Assembly: GCA_033795365.1 (NCBI GenBank) | Contig: JARYGU010000002.1 | Coordinates: 372,001-436,000 of the forward strand | Reading direction: 5' to 3' | DNA from: JARYGU01 sp033795365 | GTDB lineage: Bacteria; Pseudomonadota; Alphaproteobacteria; Rhizobiales; Rhizobiaceae | DNA: 64,000 nucleotides | Shown: one piece after another, positions 35,916 through 44,030 of the stretch | Layout: every line of letters starts with the position of its first letter | How positions within the stretch are numbered: position 1 is the stretch's first letter | The notes under the pieces: model-generated | The model's input: the letters and a program-made list of their open reading frames with translations, nothing else | Database searches by the model: none | What the model was told of the DNA's origin: nothing | Translations under genes and position numbers: made by a program

Positions 35916-36386
35916 CTATCTGTCCGGCGCGGTTCCGGACGGAAAACCCTTTCCGGTTTTGCCGCAACGGCTCTGGCGGACCGTCTCCGCTTCGGACGGG
36001 GACGGACAATTCCGTTCCCGCTTGCGCCGCCATTTGTCGAAACGGGGCAGCGCCTTTCCCTCCAGTCTGGTGCGCATGATCTCCACGGCGGCGTCCTGCA
36101 GGGCGCGGCGCTCCGGATCGGGCGAGGCGATATCCAGCACATACCAGGAGCTGATGGCCTGACGCCGCACGGCCAGGGCTTCCGCATAGAGGGCATCGAA
36201 GGCGGCGCGCTGCGCGCCATCGAAATTGGCGAGGCAGCAGGGCTCGCCACTGGCCGGGAAACGCCAGCCGCACTTCTTGCCGCGCTTGCAACTCCGGCGC
36301 CGGCAGGCGAGCTGCGGCATGGCGAGCATGTCGGCGCAGCGCGCCATCAGCTCGGTATTCACGGGAAGGGGATTCGGGTCAGGCAT
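35916..36386 (-). CDS. Cysteine-rich hypothetical protein
   Basis: 156 residues from the ATG at 36386 (GCGGAG upstream; a TTG two codons earlier is possible). I do not recognise the family. The N-terminal half has the pattern C-x3-C-x5-C and later CC (CRRRSCKRGKKCGW, then EPCCLANF), which suggests a metal or Fe-S site; the second half is basic and has WRRKRERNC. No signal peptide or membrane segment. It is convergent with dusA, 6 bp apart. Confidence 0.6.
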   Translation of the reverse strand: MPDPNPLPVNTELMARCADMLAMPQLACRRRSCKRGKKCGWRFPASGEPCCLANFDGAQRAAFDALYAEALAVRRQAISSWYVLDIASPDPERRALQDAAVEIMRTRLEGKALPRFDKWRRKRERNCPSPSEAETVRQSRCGKTGKGFPSGTAPDR

Positions 36387-36484
36387 GGGCAACTCCGCTG
36401 GTTGACGACGGAGGAAGCGGTTTCCGGTTCCTCATGCACCCGTAGCCACGCCCGGCATGCCGTCGTGGTTCTGCACAGTCTCGG

Positions 36485-36543
36485 ACGGGGCGCTGAAAGC
36501 TGCCTCTTAGTTTTTAGTTTTGTGACACCTTTCAGCGCCCCGT
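36485..36543. repeat. Long perfect hairpin with AT-rich loop
   Basis: ACGGGGCGCTGAAAG (36485-36499) and CTTTCAGCGCCCCGT (36529-36543) are perfect 15-bp complements; the 29-nt loop is AT-rich and contains TTAGTTTTTAGTTTT. No T-run follows on either strand, so it is not a normal terminator. Function unknown; it could be a structured RNA or a small mobile palindrome. Confidence 0.6.
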
Positions 36544-36950
36544 TCGGCGGTTTTCATCCGCGACTCCGGTCTCTCTGCGATGGCCGCGCAAGGGACATTA
36601 AGGCGAGGCGCTTCCGTTTCCGGACGGACCCTCTCGCCACCCACTCACTGTCACCACCATGCATGCCGCACAGGCAAGTCCGACGCGCATTTTCGGGCAC
36701 CAGAAGCGGAAAGGCCGGTCCGTAACCATTCCGCTTCTCCCGTGTCGCCGGAGGGAGACCATTTTCCGCGGACCCCTTGCACGAAGGCTTACGTCCTTCC
36801 TGCCGCACAAGGCGCCGGCCCCGCCTCGCCGGAACGACTTCCGGTGTATCCGCGGCGGGATGGGGAGAGTATGGCATGGGTGAACGAGGTGGGGAAAATC
36901 GGGGGCGGATTTTTCTGCGAGTTTCTTGCAAGGTCTTGATTTACCTCGCC

Positions 36951-37140
36951 CTGCCCCCCTCTGTCCTGCAGGGCATCTCCCCCTCAAGGGGGAGACCGGC
37001 AGGAGGCAAGGGCATCGCTTTCAATGCAGCCGTAGAGTTGGAGCCGCGCGCTCTCTCGTCTCGTCGGTTGATGGGATGCAGGCGCACACCATGATCCGAT
37101 CTCCCCCTGAGGGGGAGATGCCCGGCAGGGCAGAGGGGGG
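36951..37140. repeat. Inverted pair of rhizobial-type repeat copies
   Basis: A roughly 42-bp unit beginning CCCCCCTCTGTCCTGCAGGG and going on to ATCTCCCCCTCAAGGGGGAG (36951-36993) recurs in inverted orientation at about 37098-37140 (GATCTCCCCCTGAGGGGGAG then ATGCCCGGCAGGGCAGAGGG). Each unit holds its own palindrome CTCCCCCT/AGGGGGAG. The 105 bp between them carry no gene. Together they look like a mosaic interspersed element. A similar unit lies in the 3' end of uvrB. Confidence 0.75.
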
Positions 37141-37218
37141 TATGGTGCGGCAGACGAGCGGCATTACGAAGAGGTGCCAAAAAGCCTTCTTTCCATCCGG
37201 CAAGCGTGAGCAGCTCGT

Positions 37219-37875
37219 TTAAACGTGAGTTTGATAAGCGATATCAACCTGGTCTCTGAGGGCCTGAAAATATGGTACCGTGTATCTCTGCCGAAGGCGC
37301 TCCATGTAAGCCGCACGAGAGACATCGCCTTTCGATCTTTGCAGACCGCGTTCCGTGACAAGTTCTTCTGGCGTCTCGACCATTATCGCGATGTCCAATT
37401 CCGCCCTAATGGGAGGATGCAGGAGATAGATGCAGTCGCAGAGGATGACTGATGGACCATCTCCGGCCAAAGCTATCCGATACCGCCCGGTCAACTCGCC
37501 TGTTTGCCTATTCCAGGCTCGATCATGGATGTGGATGCGGTTGGTCTTAAGGTCATGAAGGGCGGCGATGATATCTTTGAAGCAGTACCAGTGCTTCGGG
37601 TTTTCGGCGAATTCGATCTGCTGAGGGATGCCCGATTTTGTCGCATCCTCGATGAGGGTCTGCCGCTGGGCGTAGCTGCGAGACGAGAACTGATCGCAGT
37701 CGAGGCGAACCGCGTTGAGGGGCAACGTGTCGATCATCTTGTTGCATAAGGTGGTCTTGCCGGAACCTGCCATGCCGCACACTCCGACAACCACGGCATC
37801 GGTCCCGTTCAGTCGGGCGCTAATATGGCGACTAAGTTCCTCAACCGAGTGGATGACGGCGATCTTGCTTTGCAT
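37219..37875 (-). CDS. P-loop kinase of the uridine kinase-like family
   Basis: 218 residues from the ATG at 37875. A Walker A motif GMAGSGKTT lies at about residue 35, followed by LDCDQFSSRSYAQRQ, FKDIIAALHDL and LCDCIYLLHPPIRAELDIAIMV, as in uridine kinase/phosphoribulokinase-type enzymes. Base composition is visibly less GC-rich than its neighbours, and the flanking spacer holds interspersed repeats, so lateral acquisition is likely. The frame is open to 38082 into uvrB but similarity starts near 37875. It is the same strand as uvrB, 94 bp downstream. Substrate unknown. Confidence 0.75.
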   Translation of the reverse strand: MQSKIAVIHSVEELSRHISARLNGTDAVVVGVCGMAGSGKTTLCNKMIDTLPLNAVRLDCDQFSSRSYAQRQTLIEDATKSGIPQQIEFAENPKHWYCFKDIIAALHDLKTNRIHIHDRAWNRQTGELTGRYRIALAGDGPSVILCDCIYLLHPPIRAELDIAIMVETPEELVTERGLQRSKGDVSRAAYMERLRQRYTVPYFQALRDQVDIAYQTHV

Positions 37876-37969
37876 CCTATCTCGGCTGACGCCCCTTAAA
37901 AATGCGGTACTTTCTACGGAATGCCGCAAAAACCGCTCATCTGCAAAACCAAGCTTATAGAGCAGGAGG

Positions 37970-40900
37970 TCACCGCCCCGGCCGCCCAGTTTTCCCCTTC
38001 GTGCGCCCCTTGCGCTTCTGCTCCGCTGGGTCTTCGTAGCTGCCGACACCGATTTTGCCGCGGCGGAGCGGGGCGGGGTCACCCCCCTCAGTCCTGCCGG
38101 CCGTTTGTTGCTGCGATCGATTCACCGGATCGATCGCTCCGGCTGCGCCGGACCGCGCCTCACCCCCCTCAAGCGGGGAGATCGACTCGCGGTGCTCGGG
38201 TTGCCCCTCCTGCAGGGTCGAGGAGCGCTTCTTCGTGGCGGTCGCTTCCGGCGGTTTTTCGGGGAGCTTGCCGGCGATCGGTTTTTCGGTGCGGCCGACG
38301 GTCATTTCGTCGAGGGTGTTCTTGCGGAAGAGCGAGCGGGGCTCCCCCTCATCCGCCCTTCGGGCACCTTCTCCCCGGCGGGGAGAAGGGATGGCGATGT
38401 CGCGGCCCATTTCGTCCAGGTCGGGCTTGCGGAAGAGGCTTTCCCCTGTTCCGGCCCGGCTTTCCCGCCCGGCCGTGCCGCGCGGGGCGGCCGGAATGGC
38501 GGTGTCGGTGCCGGGGCCCATTTCGTCGAGGGAGGGTTTGGCAAAATAACGTTTGCCATTTTCTTCTGTGCTCGCGGCCGTACCGCCCTTCGGGCTGGCC
38601 TCCGCACGGGGCGCGCCACTCGGCGCGACGGCCGTTCGGCCTTCCGGCTTCGCCGAGCCACTGCCTTCCTGTGAACGTGCCGGGTCTCTCCGGTTCCCCC
38701 TCCCGCCTTCCGCGCTCCTGGCTTCCTCCCGCGCCATAGGGTCGTCCATGACGGCGAGTTCGGCGGCCTTGAGGCGCTTGATCTCGTCGCGGATGCGTGC
38801 GGCCTTTTCGAAGTCGAGATCGGCGGCGGCGTCGCGCATCTGGCGTTCGAGGGCTTCGAGATGGGCCTTGAGATTGTTGCCGACGAGGTGGCCGGCGTCG
38901 GCGAAACCCTTGCCGGCGACGCCGGAGATGTCGGCGCGGACATGGTCTCGCTCGTAGACCGAGTCGAGGATGTCGGAGATTCTTGCTTTCACCGATTCCG
39001 GCGTGATGCCGTGCTCCTCGTTATAGGCCATCTGCTTTTCGCGGCGGCGGCCCGTCTCGTCCATCGCGCGCTGCATTGAGCCGGTGATCTGGTCGGCGTA
39101 GAGGATGACCTTGCCGTCGACGTTTCGCGCCGCGCGGCCAATGGTCTGGATAAGGGACGTCTCCGAGCGCAAAAAACCTTCCTTGTCGGCGTCGAGGATG
39201 GCGACGAAGCCGCATTCGGGAATGTCCAGGCCCTCGCGCAAAAGGTTGATGCCGACCAGCACGTCGAAGGCGCCGAGACGCAGGTCGCGAAGGATCTCGA
39301 TGCGCTCCAGCGTGTCGATGTCCGAATGCATGTAACGCACCCGCACGCCCTGCTCGTGCAGATATTCGGTGAGGTCCTCCGCCATGCGCTTGGTCAGCAC
39401 GGTGACGAGGGTGCGATAGCCCTTGGCGGCGGTCTCGCGGATCTCGCCCAGCACGTCGTCGACCTGGGTCTTGGCCGGGCGCACCTCCACCGGCGGGTCG
39501 ATGAGGCCGGTCGGGCGGATCACCTGCTCGGCGAAGACGCCGCCGGACTGCTCCATCTCCCAGCCGCCGGGGGTGGCGGAGACGGCGATCGTGTCCGGAC
39601 GCATGGCGTCCCATTCCTCGAAGCGCAAGGGGCGGTTGTCCATGCAGGAGGGCAGGCGGAAGCCGTATTCGGCGAGCGTCGCCTTTCGCCGGAAGTCGCC
39701 CCTGTACATGCCGCCGATCTGGGGCACGGTGACGTGGCTTTCGTCGATGAAGATGATGGCGTTGTCGGGGACATATTCGAAGAGGGTCGGCGGCGGCTCG
39801 CCGGGCTTGCGGCCGGTGAGATAGCGCGAATAGTTCTCGATGCCCTGGCAGGAGCCGGTCGCCTCCAGCATTTCGAGGTCGTAGCGGGTGCGCTGCTCCA
39901 GGCGCTGGGCCTCCAGCAGGCGGCCGGCCTTCTCCAGCTCGACCAGGCGGTGCTTCAGCTCCTCGCGGATCGACCGCGTGGCGGCGTTCAGCGTCGGGCG
40001 GGGGGTGACGTAGTGCGAGTTGGCGTAGATCTTTACCGACTTCAGGTCGCCGGTCTTGCTTCCGGTCAGCGGATCGAACTCGGTGATCGCGTCGATCTCG
40101 TCGCCGAACATGCTTATGCGCCAGGCGGCGTCTTCCAGGTGGGCGGGGAAGATTTCGATGGTATCGCCGCGGACCCTGAAGCTGCCGCGCTGGAAATCCA
40201 TCTCGCGGCGCTTGTACTGCTGGGCGACGAGGTCGGCGAGGAGCTGGCGCTGGTCGAGCCGGTCGCCGACCGACATCTGGAAGGTCATCGCCGTATAGGT
40301 CTCGACCGAGCCGATACCGTAGATGCAGGAGACCGAGGCGACGATGATCACGTCGTCGCGTTCGAGCAGCGAGCGCGTCGCCGAGTGGCGCATGCGGTCG
40401 ATCTGCTCGTTGATCGACGATTCCTTCTCGATATAGGTGTCGGAGCGCGGGACATAGGCCTCGGGCTGGTAGTAGTCGTAATAGGAGACGAAATATTCGA
40501 CCGCGTTTTCCGGGAAGAAGTTCTTGAACTCGGAATAGAGCTGCGCGGCGAGCGTCTTGTTCGGGGCGAGGATGACGGCGGGGCGCTGCGTCGCCTCGAT
40601 CACCTTGGCCATGGTGAAGGTCTTGCCCGAGCCGGTGACGCCGAGGAGGACCTGGGAGCGCTCGCCGTTCTTCAGCCCCTCGACCAGGTCGGCGATCGCG
40701 GTCGGCTGGTCGCCGGAGGGCTTGTATTCGGTGATCATGCGGATCGGCACGCCGCCTTCGGACTTTTCCGGCCGGGCGGGGCGGTGCGGCGTCCAGATCT
40801 GGCCGTTCTTGTGCAGCGGGTTGCCGCTCTCGATGAGCTTTGCCAGCGCGTCGACGGTGGCGGTGACGGCGGAGCCGGCGGAAAGGGACGAGGCCTCCTC

Positions 40901-41287
40901 CAACGTTGTGTCCATGCCGGCGACCGGATTGAGGCCGGCGGCGGCGCGGGTCTTCGGATCGGTCGAGCCGCCCATCGAGGTGCCGCGGGCGGATTTCGAG
41001 GCCGTCACCTTCTCGGCCTGCTGCCGGGCCGCGTTTTCCACCTTCTTGCGGTGCTTGCCCGCCTTGGAGGCGACCTCGCGCCGGCTTTCGACGGAGGAGG
41101 CTTCCGCCTCGGCCTCGAGCTGCTGCACCCAGTCGGAAACGGAGCCGGACAATGTCGTGTCCGGGACTCGCCGATCCTTCTCGCTCCGCTCGAAGGGCGA
41201 CCCGGAAAGGGGGGCGCCTTCGAAGCCGGACTGCGGGGCTTCCTCGAAACCGTTCGAGGCAGGGGATTTTTTCGGGGATCTGGCCAT
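37970..41287 (-). CDS. uvrB: Excinuclease ABC subunit UvrB with long N- and C-terminal extensions
   Basis: DNA damage recognition helicase-like subunit of nucleotide excision repair. The core starts near residue 183 (YKPSGDQPTAI), with Walker A GVTGSGKTFT, the beta-hairpin region VSYYDYYQPEAYVP, and helicase motifs through VGINLLREGLDIPE and IGRAARN; a UVR motif (LERQMRDAAADLDFEKAARIRDEI) follows. Total 1,105 residues against about 670 for E. coli. The N-terminal 180 and C-terminal 240 residues are low-complexity. The tail holds three KPxLDEM-type repeats and in-frame palindromic elements. I chose the ATG at 41287 (MARSPKKS); the longer frame to 41386 would overlap the next gene. Confidence 0.95.
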   Translation of the reverse strand: MARSPKKSPASNGFEEAPQSGFEGAPLSGSPFERSEKDRRVPDTTLSGSVSDWVQQLEAEAEASSVESRREVASKAGKHRKKVENAARQQAEKVTASKSARGTSMGGSTDPKTRAAAGLNPVAGMDTTLEEASSLSAGSAVTATVDALAKLIESGNPLHKNGQIWTPHRPARPEKSEGGVPIRMITEYKPSGDQPTAIADLVEGLKNGERSQVLLGVTGSGKTFTMAKVIEATQRPAVILAPNKTLAAQLYSEFKNFFPENAVEYFVSYYDYYQPEAYVPRSDTYIEKESSINEQIDRMRHSATRSLLERDDVIIVASVSCIYGIGSVETYTAMTFQMSVGDRLDQRQLLADLVAQQYKRREMDFQRGSFRVRGDTIEIFPAHLEDAAWRISMFGDEIDAITEFDPLTGSKTGDLKSVKIYANSHYVTPRPTLNAATRSIREELKHRLVELEKAGRLLEAQRLEQRTRYDLEMLEATGSCQGIENYSRYLTGRKPGEPPPTLFEYVPDNAIIFIDESHVTVPQIGGMYRGDFRRKATLAEYGFRLPSCMDNRPLRFEEWDAMRPDTIAVSATPGGWEMEQSGGVFAEQVIRPTGLIDPPVEVRPAKTQVDDVLGEIRETAAKGYRTLVTVLTKRMAEDLTEYLHEQGVRVRYMHSDIDTLERIEILRDLRLGAFDVLVGINLLREGLDIPECGFVAILDADKEGFLRSETSLIQTIGRAARNVDGKVILYADQITGSMQRAMDETGRRREKQMAYNEEHGITPESVKARISDILDSVYERDHVRADISGVAGKGFADAGHLVGNNLKAHLEALERQMRDAAADLDFEKAARIRDEIKRLKAAELAVMDDPMAREEARSAEGGRGNRRDPARSQEGSGSAKPEGRTAVAPSGAPRAEASPKGGTAASTEENGKRYFAKPSLDEMGPGTDTAIPAAPRGTAGRESRAGTGESLFRKPDLDEMGRDIAIPSPRRGEGARRADEGEPRSLFRKNTLDEMTVGRTEKPIAGKLPEKPPEATATKKRSSTLQEGQPEHRESISPLEGGEARSGAAGAIDPVNRSQQQTAGRTEGGDPAPLRRGKIGVGSYEDPAEQKRKGRTKGKTGRPGR
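38083..38190. repeat. Interspersed-repeat copy inside the uvrB 3' end
   Basis: CACCCCCCTCAGTCCTGCCGG (split here as two motifs: CACCCCCCTCAG and TCCTGCCGG) starts at about 38082, and CACCCCCCTCAAGCGGGGAG lies at about 38160-38180. The two resemble the inverted pair at 36951-37140. On the minus strand they encode SISPLEGGEARS and TEGGDPAPL within the UvrB tail, without interrupting the frame. Confidence 0.6.
38298..38552 (-). repeat. Three KPxLDEM-type repeats encoded in the UvrB tail
   Basis: The peptide pattern (Y/L)F(A/R)K(P/N)xLDEM occurs three times, as YFAKPSLDEMG (about 38516-38552), LFRKPDLDEMG (about 38402-38440) and LFRKNTLDEMT (about 38298-38336), spaced 104-114 bp. The DNA is also similar (CATTTCGTCSAGG then TTGCGGAAGAG). 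Such spaced motifs in a disordered tail look like repeated docking sites; the partner is unknown. Confidence 0.65.
38339..38392. repeat. Rhizobial palindromic element read in frame within uvrB
   Basis: CCCCCTCATCCGCCCTTCGG leading into GCACCTTCTCCCCGGCGGGG and AGAAGG is the classic form of the small rhizobial palindromic repeat. It sits between the second and third LDEM motifs and is translated on the minus strand as SPRRGEGARRADEGEP. No stop or frameshift arises. Confidence 0.8.
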
Positions 41288-41367
41288 GCCGGGAATATGG
41301 AGAGGAATCATGGCAAAGGGAAGAGGAAAAGAGTACAAAAGGGAAACGGAATTCCCGCAAAATGCGA

Positions 41368-41919
41368 TCAGCCGATCATCTCCCATAGGCCCGGGTAAAT
41401 ACGGGCGAAGCCGTTTTCCGCAACCTCGAGCGTGCCGGCATAACCGGCCGTGGGGGAGGCATAGGCATAGCGGGAGGCGTCGAGCCTTTCATAGCGCTGC
41501 GGCAGATCGGTAAAGCCCGTCTCGCCGAGGTCGAACCAGGCGACCGGCACGTCCGCGGCTTCGCCCGGCGCGAGAGCGACGCGTTCGAGTTGCAGCAGGT
41601 TGGTGGCCGGGGTGAAGCCGAAGTCGATGTCGACGAGATGGGCGAAGCCGGGAGCGGGCGTGCCGTCGAGCACCCAGCCGTCCGGCCCGCGCAGGATCGC
41701 GTGATCGACCGGAGTGCCGGCGACGAACCCGTCCAGGCGGGCGGAAAGCGTCTTCCAGTCGGCGGAGAGCTCGACCTCGTAACGGACGGCGGCCGGGCCG
41801 TGCTCGTGCAGGAAGACGGCGCTTCCCTGCAGCCGCCAGCCTTCGCCGGAGGGGGCGAGACGGGCGGCGTCGTGGCCCGGCGTATCCAGCCGGCGCCAAA
41901 GGGCATGGCGTGTAGTCAT
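41368..41919 (-). CDS. Putative glycolipid-binding domain protein (DUF1089-like)
   Basis: 183 residues resembling the putative glycolipid-binding family (PF06475): ALWRRLDTPGHDAARL at the start, AVRYEVELSADWKTLSA, LDGTPAPGFAHLVDIDFGFTPATNLLQLER and YERLDASRYAYASP near the end. Cytoplasmic; no signal peptide. Its 3' end is 80 bp upstream of the chosen uvrB start. The biochemical role is not established. Confidence 0.8.
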   Translation of the reverse strand: MTTRHALWRRLDTPGHDAARLAPSGEGWRLQGSAVFLHEHGPAAVRYEVELSADWKTLSARLDGFVAGTPVDHAILRGPDGWVLDGTPAPGFAHLVDIDFGFTPATNLLQLERVALAPGEAADVPVAWFDLGETGFTDLPQRYERLDASRYAYASPTAGYAGTLEVAENGFARIYPGLWEMIG

Positions 41920-42004
41920 GGTGCTCCTCCCGGCATGACGCCGGGTGAAATAGGGCCGTACGGAGAAAGATCAAGCGGTCCGGCATGCTCTGCCGGAGCC
42001 GTTT

Positions 42005-42916
42005 TCACGCCGAGGCGGCCGCCTGCAGCGTCTCGCGGATGATCGAGGCGACGTGCTGCACGGCCGCATCTCGGTCGCGGCGGCGGTGCCAGGCGAGATG
42101 CAGGGGAAAACCCTCGACCGGGATCGGCGGCGGCAGGACGGCAAAATCGGATGCGGCGTCCGCAGGCACGCAATGGCTCGGGATCATGGCGATCATGTCG
42201 GAATCCCGCACCAGCGGCGGCACCATCATGAAGCTCGGAACGACGATGCCGACGCGGCGGGTCCTGCCCTGGCGGGCGAGCGCGTCGTCGAGTGGGCTGC
42301 GGTTCTCGCCGCGGCCGGAAACGAGGATGTGCGGATAGGCGAGCCAGTGGTCGAGGTCGAAGCCATCTCCGGCCGGATGCGCCTTGCGCATGAGGATGAG
42401 ATAGCGCTCGTAGAGCAGTTCCTCGCGGTGGAAATCCGCCTCGTCTATGGTGGGAAACACCGAGAGCGCGAGGTCGCTGGCACCCTTGGCAAGCGCATCG
42501 AGGGCGGTCGGCGCGCCGTGCCACGGCTGGATGACGATGTCGATGCCGGGCGCGGTCCGCGCCAGATTTTCCTGCAGCGGGCCGATGATGCTGACGGCCG
42601 GATGATCTGCCGTCAGCACGCGCACAGTCTGGCGGATTTCCGCCAGCGGCTCTTCCGGCGGATCGACGACGGCGCGGATATCGGCAAGCAGGTTCTTCAA
42701 GGGCTCGCGCAGCGCCTCGGCCTTCGGCGTCAGGCGCATGGTTCCCCCGCCGCGTTCGAGCAGGGAATCGCCGAAGAGATGGCGGCAGCGCTCCAGCGCG
42801 CTCGAGGCCGCGGGCTGGGAGAGGTTCAGCCGCTCGGCGGCGCGCGAGACATGCGCCTCGTCGAGAAGCGCATCGAGCACGACGAGAAGGTTGAGGTCGA
42901 TCGATCTTAAATTCAT
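42005..42916 (-). CDS. LysR-family transcriptional regulator
   Basis: 303 residues. N-terminal helix-turn-helix MNLRSIDLNLLVVLDALLDEAHVSRAAERLNLSQPAASSALERCR-type region followed by a substrate-binding domain, closest in layout to the NodD/NahR-like subgroup that begins with DLNLL. It is divergent from the quinone reductase gene, the classical arrangement for a LysR regulator and its target. A 14-bp sequence in the shared promoter recurs before the monooxygenase gene at 43965. Confidence 0.93.
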   Translation of the reverse strand: MNLRSIDLNLLVVLDALLDEAHVSRAAERLNLSQPAASSALERCRHLFGDSLLERGGGTMRLTPKAEALREPLKNLLADIRAVVDPPEEPLAEIRQTVRVLTADHPAVSIIGPLQENLARTAPGIDIVIQPWHGAPTALDALAKGASDLALSVFPTIDEADFHREELLYERYLILMRKAHPAGDGFDLDHWLAYPHILVSGRGENRSPLDDALARQGRTRRVGIVVPSFMMVPPLVRDSDMIAMIPSHCVPADAASDFAVLPPPIPVEGFPLHLAWHRRRDRDAAVQHVASIIRETLQAAASA

Positions 42917-42951
42917 GAAATCAATAATAGCATATACAAATCATCCATTGG

Positions 42952-42969
42952 GATAATTATCTGTCAGGT
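42952..42969. promoter_or_regulatory. Operator-like sequence in the LysR/quinone reductase promoter
   Basis: Perfect palindrome GATAATTATC (42952-42961) runs into ATTATCTGTCAGGT (42956-42969). The latter matches 13 of 14 bases of ATTACCTGTCAGGT at 44041-44054. It lies 36-53 bp before the quinone reductase ATG. Candidate site for the adjacent LysR protein or another local regulator. Confidence 0.5.
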
Positions 42970-43004
42970 GCAATCCTTGTTTCCGTCAACAACGGAGCAA
43001 GACC

Positions 43005-43601
43005 ATGAGCAAGACACTGATCCTCCTCTTTCATCCCGATCTCCGCCGTTCCAAGGCGAATGCCGCACTTGCCGCCGCTGCGGCGAAGCTCTCGGACGTC
43101 GAGATCGCCGATATGTATGCACTCTATCCCGACGGCAGGATCGACGCCGATGCGGAGGTCCGTCGGCTGCTTTCGGCGGATCGCGTCGTCTTCCAGTTTC
43201 CGGTCCAGTGGTATTCGACGCCGCCGCTCATGAAGGCGTGGCAGGATATGGTGCTGACGCGGATGATGTACATCGCCTATGAAGCGGAGGGGCGAAAGCT
43301 CGAAGGAACGCCGCTGATGGTTGCGGCGACCGCAGGCAACGTGCCGGAAGCCTATCGACCGGGCGGCGTCAATCTCTTTTCGATGGAGGAGCTGCTGCGC
43401 CCGCTGGAGGCCACGGCCAATCGCTGCGGCATGCCCTGGCAACCGGCGCTGCTGCTCTATCGCGCCGACAGGCTGGATCAGACTTCGCTGGCGATCGCCG
43501 GGCGTGACTATGCGAGGATACTCGACGCATGGCGACGGGAGACGGAGGCGCAGCACGGGCAATCCACCGACCGGAGCCATCTGATCGAAGCCTGGGGATG
43601 A
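43005..43601 (+). CDS. NAD(P)H:quinone oxidoreductase of the MdaB/KefF flavodoxin-like family
   Basis: 198-residue flavoprotein of the Flavodoxin_2 family: LILLFHPDLRRSKANAALA at the start, the FMN/FAD-binding QFPVQWYSTPPLMKAWQDMVLT, and LMVAATAGNVPEAY. Predicted two-electron quinone reduction in the cytoplasm, limiting semiquinone formation. Preceded by a LysR gene in divergent orientation and facing a YgiN-like monooxygenase gene (55 bp apart, convergent); in E. coli mdaB and ygiN are also neighbours. Confidence 0.88.
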   Translation: MSKTLILLFHPDLRRSKANAALAAAAAKLSDVEIADMYALYPDGRIDADAEVRRLLSADRVVFQFPVQWYSTPPLMKAWQDMVLTRMMYIAYEAEGRKLEGTPLMVAATAGNVPEAYRPGGVNLFSMEELLRPLEATANRCGMPWQPALLLYRADRLDQTSLAIAGRDYARILDAWRRETEAQHGQSTDRSHLIEAWG

Positions 43602-43656
43602 ACTTGAGCAATGCTGCCGCGTCAACCGAGCGCCCTGCCGCTGCCGGCAAATCGGC

Positions 43657-43965
43657 TTACGGCCGGCGGTCGGTACGCAGGGGTTCCCAGACGGAGATGT
43701 CGCGCTCGCGCGCCAGAATTTCCGGGAGAGCGTCGTGCCAGGCGCGGCGGTAGGGCCGGCTCAACTGGGCCTCCAGAACATCCCCGTGATCCTCCCAGGT
43801 CTCATAGAGCATGAAGCGGTTCGCGGTTTCGGGGTGGCGATGCAGCACCGCTTCGTGGAACGTCGGCTCCTCGCGCATCGAATCCAGGACACCGTTCAGC
43901 AGCGAAAGAAAGCGCTCCTCCTCGGCAGGCTTGACGTCGAATTGGATGAGATAGGTGACCGGCAT
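43657..43965 (-). CDS. Antibiotic biosynthesis monooxygenase-domain protein (YgiN-like)
   Basis: 102-residue ABM-fold protein (PF03992): YLIQFDVKPAEEERFLSLL, EEPTFHEAVLHRHPE and MLYETWEDHGDVLEAQLSRPY. The group includes YgiN, a quinol monooxygenase that can close a quinone redox cycle with MdaB. Convergent with the quinone reductase. A perfect 10-1-10 palindrome lies 74 bp upstream of its start. Confidence 0.85.
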   Translation of the reverse strand: MPVTYLIQFDVKPAEEERFLSLLNGVLDSMREEPTFHEAVLHRHPETANRFMLYETWEDHGDVLEAQLSRPYRRAWHDALPEILARERDISVWEPLRTDRRP

Positions 43966-44030
43966 GAATAACCCCGTTCTGCAAAGGCGCCGGCGGCTAC
44001 CGGCATGGCGGGACGATGAAGGATGCAGTG

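Larger units (their letters stand above)
36387..37218. other. 832-bp spacer with inverted repeats, no convincing gene
   Basis: The short open frames here (for example 36598-36987 minus and 36402-36725 plus) lack family signatures and overlap each other, so I do not call them. The stretch contains a hairpin CCACG/CGTGG around CGGCATGCCG (36446-36468), a long hairpin (36485-36543), a CCGGAA/TTCCGG hairpin (36829-36844) and a pair of inverted repeat copies (36951-37140). I tested by eye for tmRNA, RNase P, SRP and 6S motifs and saw none. Confidence 0.5.

Noticed and set aside
36598..36987. 129-codon minus-strand open frame in the repeat-rich spacer
   Set aside because: No family resemblance, Arg/Gly/Pro-rich, overlaps plus-strand frames of similar quality and runs into a repeat.
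41288..41386. Longer start for uvrB at 41386
   Set aside because: It would overlap the upstream glycolipid-binding gene and adds a hydrophobic stretch not expected in UvrB; MARSPKKS at 41287 fits the family.
39326..41398. 690-codon open frame on the plus strand opposite uvrB
   Set aside because: Antisense shadow of the well-supported uvrB; translation is low-complexity Gly/Arg/Leu with no family motif.
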